This document shows positions 35,861 through 39,579 of a stretch of DNA of 39,579 nt, in pieces; the first letter of the stretch is position 1; each line of letters begins with the position of its first letter. The stretch comes from Candidatus Sungiibacteriota bacterium (GTDB lineage Bacteria; Patescibacteriota; Minisyncoccia; Sungbacterales; HO2-52-23): contig JACPMG010000021.1 in NCBI GenBank assembly GCA_016186095.1, forward strand, positions 1-39,579. The letters are read 5' to 3'. The translations under genes were made by a program, and so were the position numbers. The notes under the pieces were generated by a model. It had not been told where the DNA came from. It ran no database searches and was given only the letters and a program-made list of their open reading frames with translations.

Positions 35861-37076
35861 TAACGACGCAAAAAAACCTACGAAATTTTTCGGGCTATCG
35901 CGAAACGTGATTTCCATGGGCGCGGTGAGTTTCTTGAACGATCTCTCCTCGGATATGATTTTTCCCTTCATACCGATTTTTCTCACCTCGGTTCTGGGAG
36001 CGACGGCTACTTTCGTGGGACTGGTGGAGGGAATCGCGGATGCCACTGCGAGTGTTCTGAAAATTGTTTCCGGCAGGTTATCTGATCGTTGGAAAGTGCG
36101 AAAGCCCTTTGCGGTTTTTGGTTATAGCCTCTCGGCCATCGCCAAGCCAGTGCTCGCTTTAGCAACCCTTCCCTGGCACGTTTTGGCAGTACGATTTATT
36201 GACCGGGTGGGCAAAGGCACGCGCGATGCACCCCGCGATGCCCTGATTAGTTTCTCAACCGAGAAAAAAAACGTGGGGCGAGCGTTTGGCTTTCATCGTG
36301 GAGCGGATACTTTGGGCGCGGCACTCGGGCCTTTGGTCGCTTTTGCGATTCTGCCGTTCCTCGGCGGAGCGACCGCATCAGGGCTCCGCTCGCTTTTCCT
36401 CCTGTCTTTTGTGGCGAGCCTATTTGCCGTGCTTATACTTCAATTTTCAGTGCGTGAAATAAAAAATCACGACGTTGCGGAAGCAAGACCTAAATTTGAA
36501 TTTCGTTATCTCGGCCTGCCCTTCATTATTTTTCTTATTGCCGCCACCATCTTTGCTCTTGGCAGGGCCTCGGAGGCGTTTTTGCTTCTTCGGGCAAGGG
36601 ATTTGGGCGTGGCCTTGGCGCTTCTGCCCATTATTTATTTTGTGTACAATATCACTTTGGCTGTTTTTGCCACGCCCGCGGGAATACTTTCGGACAAAAT
36701 CGGACACCGCAATACGTATATGATCGGCATGCTTATTTTCTCGGGCACCTACTTCTTATTCGCTCAAGCAACATCGCTTTGGGTGATCTGGGCGCTTTTC
36801 GCTATGTACGGATTTTATAGTGCGTTTACCGAAGGCGTGGGTCGCGCGATTGTAGCGGATTTGATTGAGGAGCGTTGGCGCGCGACGGCCTACGGGATGT
36901 ATAACGCCTTCACGGGCTTTGCTCTTCTGCCCGCCAGTCTGGTCTTTGGATTTTTATGGGATCGCTGGGGACCGGCATTTTCTTTTCGCTATGGCGCGAT
37001 TTTGGGCCTGGCGGCATTTGCGATTTTTCTTTTTTTGAGAGTTGGAAATCACACGAGGTCGCGTTTGTCATCATAG
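35853..37076 (+). CDS. MFS transporter
   Basis: 407-aa, twelve-TM major facilitator. N-terminal half with VSFLNDLSSDMIFPFIPIFL, the loop 2-3 motif GRLSDRWKVRKPF and DRVGKGTRDAPRDALI; C-terminal half with GILSDKIGHRNTYMIG and YSAFTEGVGRAIVADLI. It resembles a subgroup of uncharacterised efflux-type MFS proteins. Translationally coupled to the DedA gene. Confidence 0.9.
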   Translation: MSDNDAKKPTKFFGLSRNVISMGAVSFLNDLSSDMIFPFIPIFLTSVLGATATFVGLVEGIADATASVLKIVSGRLSDRWKVRKPFAVFGYSLSAIAKPVLALATLPWHVLAVRFIDRVGKGTRDAPRDALISFSTEKKNVGRAFGFHRGADTLGAALGPLVAFAILPFLGGATASGLRSLFLLSFVASLFAVLILQFSVREIKNHDVAEARPKFEFRYLGLPFIIFLIAATIFALGRASEAFLLLRARDLGVALALLPIIYFVYNITLAVFATPAGILSDKIGHRNTYMIGMLIFSGTYFLFAQATSLWVIWALFAMYGFYSAFTEGVGRAIVADLIEERWRATAYGMYNAFTGFALLPASLVFGFLWDRWGPAFSFRYGAILGLAAFAIFLFLRVGNHTRSRLSS

Positions 37077-37104
37077 TTCCAGATACAATTAAGAGAAAAT
37101 AATA

Positions 37105-37131
37105 AAGACATCAAGCGTTGCTTGATGTCTT
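37105..37131. terminator. Bidirectional hairpin terminator
   Basis: GACATCAAGC-GTT-GCTTGATGTC with A-rich and T-rich flanks; lies between converging genes and touches the stop codon of the minus-strand gene. Confidence 0.75.
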
Positions 37132-37534
37132 ATCTTCCTTGCCCTGTTTTTTGGAATCTTGCTTGCGCTATCGCGAGAGCGGCATTCAGAAAGCGTTTTG
37201 TCGGCTCATCAAGTGCTTCAAAGTGTTGTGACCATAATTCCGCTATATTTTTCGGCAAATTCCATTCTTCATAGCGCGGGCTTGTCGTTTCCACGCAACC
37301 CGTAGTACAAAGGGCGTTTAAGAACTCTTCGAGTGCTTGGCATTTAGGGTATAGCCTGTCCCAGTCAAAGAAAAGGTCATGAAGGAATCTCGGCTTATCT
37401 GCTATTTCTGGTGTCTCCTTTAGGTCATAAAACGCGAGATGCCACTGATAATGTTTTCGGAAAGAAAATGGCACGCCGTTTCTATGTAGCAGGAGGAGGA
37501 GGTACCTAACGCAATCGCCAAGCCCTAGCTCCAT
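37130..37534 (-). CDS. Hypothetical 134-aa protein
   Basis: Soluble helical protein rich in aromatic residues: MELGLGDCVRYLLLLLHRNGVPFSF, then LHDLFFDWDRLYPKCQALEEFLNAL and a C-terminal KRFLNAALAIAQARFQ. No family recognised. A strong GGAGGAA Shine-Dalgarno at ideal spacing before the ATG makes it a real gene. Orientation opposite to its neighbours and lack of a partner suggest an accessory gene. Confidence 0.65.
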   Translation of the reverse strand: MELGLGDCVRYLLLLLHRNGVPFSFRKHYQWHLAFYDLKETPEIADKPRFLHDLFFDWDRLYPKCQALEEFLNALCTTGCVETTSPRYEEWNLPKNIAELWSQHFEALDEPTKRFLNAALAIAQARFQKTGQGR

Positions 37535-37642
37535 TTTATTCCTCCGTTTCTGTGCTCTTTATTTAAGAATTACTACATTTGTCAGTTGATTGCAACAGGG
37601 GACTCTACAAAAATTTTACAACGGGATATACTTAAAGTAGGG

Positions 37643-38647
37643 ATGAAAGAGAACGGCTTTGGACTCATTGAAATTGTTGTTGTAACCGCGATAGTTACCA
37701 CGGCGCTTTTTGCGTTTCTGCAAGCGGGTACTTTGGCCGTCAGGCTCTTGCGTGCCGAGAAAGAAAATTTGGAAGCCATCCTTCTTGCTCAAGAATCCGT
37801 GGAGGCGGCACGTCTGCTTCGCGATGAATCGTGGAGCGCCAATATCGCGTCTTTGGCCAACGCCGCGAATTATTATCCGGTATTTGAAAACGGCAAGTGG
37901 AAGCTTTCCTCAATTTCTCCGGGCCTTGTAAACGGAAAGTATACGCGGCTGGTGATTTTGGACGAAGTGCGCCGTGACGCGCAGGATAAAATAAGTTCTT
38001 CGGGAAGTGTTGATACCAACACCAGAAAAGTTACCGCGCGCGTTAGCTGGAGTACAAAACAAACTGAACTGGTGACTTATATTGCTAATTTCCCGGCATC
38101 GCTTTCCTGGCCGCAGGAGACAAAGACCATTTTTTTTGAAGATGCCACTACGGACGCAGACCTTGCTAATTTCCCTTCCAATAACTCCGGCAATGGTGAT
38201 CCCGCGCAGGGGTTTACCACCGCGGGCAGCATAAAAGTAACTAAAGTTGAACTTTATTTACGGCGTACGACTTCTGCTCCCTCCAATATTTACGCGGAGC
38301 TTAGGGCATCTCCTACGGGCACAATTTTGGGCACTTCCAATGCGATCACCTCATCTACCGTATCCACCAGCAGTCAGGCCTGGGTTGAGTTCAGATTCCC
38401 GGACCAGGTTTTGCTTTCAGCTTCTACCAAGTACTATATTCGTCTGCGAAGCGCTCCATCATCCACCGATGCCGGAAGCGGGTCGCAAGGAATTCTGAAT
38501 TGGGGGTATGCGCAGTCATCCGGCAGTCCTTACGGAGGGCATGGGAATGAAGCGCGCCGTTACATCGGACGTCTTTCCAATCCCAATGATACGGGGCAGG
38601 AGCTTGATCAGTATGATTTTGGGTTTCGCATATTTGCCTTGCAATGA
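37643..38647 (+). CDS. Type IV pilin-like protein with large C-terminal beta domain
   Basis: 334-aa pseudopilin-like protein. Prepilin cleavage motif KENG|FGLIEIVVVTAIVTTALFAFL with the +5 Glu, a long hydrophobic alpha helix, then a PilV/PulI-like part up to about residue 160, and a beta-rich C-terminal domain with SIKVTKVELYLRRTTSAPSNIYAELRAS and RLRSAPSSTDAG of jelly-roll or adhesin appearance. ATG 37643 gives the short basic leader; the upstream frame start (37586) would add 19 residues. Part of a row of three pilin-type genes; may act at the pilus tip. Confidence 0.88.
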   Translation: MKENGFGLIEIVVVTAIVTTALFAFLQAGTLAVRLLRAEKENLEAILLAQESVEAARLLRDESWSANIASLANAANYYPVFENGKWKLSSISPGLVNGKYTRLVILDEVRRDAQDKISSSGSVDTNTRKVTARVSWSTKQTELVTYIANFPASLSWPQETKTIFFEDATTDADLANFPSNNSGNGDPAQGFTTAGSIKVTKVELYLRRTTSAPSNIYAELRASPTGTILGTSNAITSSTVSTSSQAWVEFRFPDQVLLSASTKYYIRLRSAPSSTDAGSGSQGILNWGYAQSSGSPYGGHGNEARRYIGRLSNPNDTGQELDQYDFGFRIFALQ

Positions 38648-38728
38648 CTACGAATAACGAATCTTTACGAATGTACGAACAATTCGTAAATTCGTACATT
38701 TCGTAATTCGTAGTAGGAATTGATTTTT
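38648..38728. repeat. TTCGTA-rich hairpin repeat
   Basis: Alternating ACGAAT/ATTCGT units form a hairpin (TACGAATGTACGAA with TTCGTACATTTCGTA). Similar units recur at 39252-39340, within the start of the next pilin-type gene. Confidence 0.6.
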
Positions 38729-39247
38729 ATGAAATGGAATAAAGGGATGACTTTAATCGAAATCCTCGTCTATGTGGCCCTTTTGGGCATGATCGCGGTT
38801 TTTGTTTCCAACTCTCTGATACAGCTCTCTGATGTTTACCAAAGAGCGCGAGCCGATCGGGAAGTTATTTCCAACGCTCGGCTCGTGCTGGAGGCGGTAA
38901 ATAAATCCGTGGCGCAGGCGCAGGAAATTTACACGCCAACCAGCAGATTTAATACAAATCTGGGCCAGCTCTCGCTAGCCACCGCTATAGGAGCTGACGC
39001 GAATCACGCATCGGCTTATGCGGATTTTTATGTTGATAACGGCAGGTTTTTCACGCGCCAGGAAGGACAAGGAGAAGCACCCATTTCGGCGTCTTCAGTA
39101 AAAGTGGACCAATTTTTGCTGGAGCGCGTATCTATGGGAGTGGGCCGTGACGCGGTGAAAATTACGCTGGTTGTCTCTTCCTCCAGAGGTAAATTTTCTT
39201 CGTCCACGACTTTGAATTCGACGACGGTGGTAAAGGGAAATTACTAG
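38729..39247 (+). CDS. Type IV prepilin-like protein (PulJ/PilW-like)
   Basis: 172-aa minor pseudopilin: leader MKWNKG then MTLIEILVYVALLGMIAVFVSN with the +5 Glu, followed by the helical VISNARLVLEAVNKSVAQA segment and a beta-rich C-terminus. ATG 38729 is preferred over the TTG nine bases before it. The segment NARLVLEAV resembles the conserved helix of minor pilins that prime pilus assembly. Confidence 0.87.
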   Translation: MKWNKGMTLIEILVYVALLGMIAVFVSNSLIQLSDVYQRARADREVISNARLVLEAVNKSVAQAQEIYTPTSRFNTNLGQLSLATAIGADANHASAYADFYVDNGRFFTRQEGQGEAPISASSVKVDQFLLERVSMGVGRDAVKITLVVSSSRGKFSSSTTLNSTTVVKGNY

Positions 39248-39248
39248 T

Positions 39249-39579
39249 ATGTCTACGAAATACGAATTTATTATGAAATTACGAAAAAAGATAAAAAATA
39301 TTTTCGTATTTTCGTACTTTTTAGTATTTCGTAGCCAAGAAGGCTATGCTGCCCTGACCCTTACTATTATTACCGTGATGGCGTCCCTCACCATAATCGG
39401 CGGATTTACTTTTTTTGCTTTTCAGGAAGTTAATACCAATCGGGCATTCACCAAATCTATAGAATCGCATTATATTTCCGAAGGCGGAATTGAGGACGCG
39501 GTATACCGGATAGCCGCGGGAAAGCAGATCGGCTCGTCGGAGACGCTTACGGTGGGCAGTGGAGTCGCGACCATTTTGG
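39249..39579 (+). CDS. PilX-like pilus assembly protein, cut by the window end
   Basis: Open frame of 110 codons that runs off the window. After a basic leader encoded by TTCGTA-type repeat DNA it has SQEGYAALTLTIITVMASLTIIGGFTFFAF, a PilX-like N-terminal helix, and the typical helical SHYISEGGIEDAVYRIAAG. The start could be ATG 39249 (AAGGG upstream) or ATG 39273. Third member of the pilin-type gene row. Confidence 0.8.
   Translation, partial: MSTKYEFIMKLRKKIKNIFVFSYFLVFRSQEGYAALTLTIITVMASLTIIGGFTFFAFQEVNTNRAFTKSIESHYISEGGIEDAVYRIAAGKQIGSSETLTVGSGVATIL

Overview
The window looks like a chromosomal piece of a Candidate Phyla Radiation (Patescibacteria, probably Parcubacteria-like) genome. 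This is inferred from gene content, not measured. It holds tiny GIY-YIG genes, a free-standing four-helix-bundle (S23-type) protein, DUF4446, DUF4015 and DUF5666 proteins, a short IF-2, pseudopilin genes, and many GC-rich palindromic repeats that run into coding genes. UGA is a normal stop here: prfB is present with its in-frame TGA frameshift site, and several genes end in TGA, so the UGA-recoding CPR lineages are excluded.

Layout. 1-2400 is an accessory stretch of small orphan genes (GIY-YIG, zinc-ribbon membrane protein, kinase-like protein, 94-aa protein) punctuated by six copies of GAGGTTCTAAC. 2.4-5.0 kb holds an M18 aminopeptidase and a patatin-like lipase. 5.1-8.5 kb, minus strand: tRNA-Leu and tRNA-Cys, infB-rbfA, a DUF4446 operon and tRNA-Ser. 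8.5-10.5 kb: two lipoproteins, one an alpha/beta hydrolase. 10.6-11.75 kb: a dense tRNA (Val, Val, Glu) and GIY-YIG cluster. 11.8-15.3 kb: HtrA protease, a small ZAS-like protein, a broken gatB and a DedA protein. 15.3-19.1 kb: tRNA-Gly, PBP1A, DUF4015 protein. 19.2-22.8 kb is a lipid operon: patatin, AcpS, and an AMP-ligase/carrier/acyltransferase fusion. 22.9-26.6 kb: tRNA-Thr, prfB, S23-like protein, ftsEX. 26.5-29.2 kb: tRNA-Gln with a GIY-YIG unit, CPBP protease, FKBP, msrA, msrB. 29.2-35.2 kb: ECF sigma factor, membrane partner, DUF5666 protein, MacAB-like efflux system, second DUF5666 protein. 35.2-37.5 kb: DedA, MFS transporter, orphan gene. 37.6 kb to the end: three pseudopilin-like genes, the last cut by the window edge.

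Main result. At four loci (Cys, Val-GAC, Glu, Thr) an intact tRNA gene lies inside a split, decayed tRNA gene. For Cys, Val and Thr the anticodon of the split copy is readable or reconstructable and matches the inner one; for Glu the ends match tRNA-Glu but the anticodon arm is gone. The inner gene is framed by inverted repeats (perfect over 16 bp for Val and 18 bp for Glu). At three more loci (Ser, Val-TAC, Gly) the intact tRNA is preceded by a truncated tRNA 5' end that stops in the D-loop and is followed by strong hairpins. At tRNA-Gln a GIY-YIG gene with 14-bp perfect inverted repeats lies between two 19-bp direct repeats that include the tRNA 3' end. A 102-bp structured element with compensatory stem changes recurs at two of these loci, and its core at a third. 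Together this suggests an undescribed tRNA-targeting insertion process that leaves or carries replacement tRNAs, possibly tied to GIY-YIG nucleases.

A second theme is short palindromes inserted in frame into infB, gatB, msrB and the sigma factor, analogous to Rickettsia palindromic elements.
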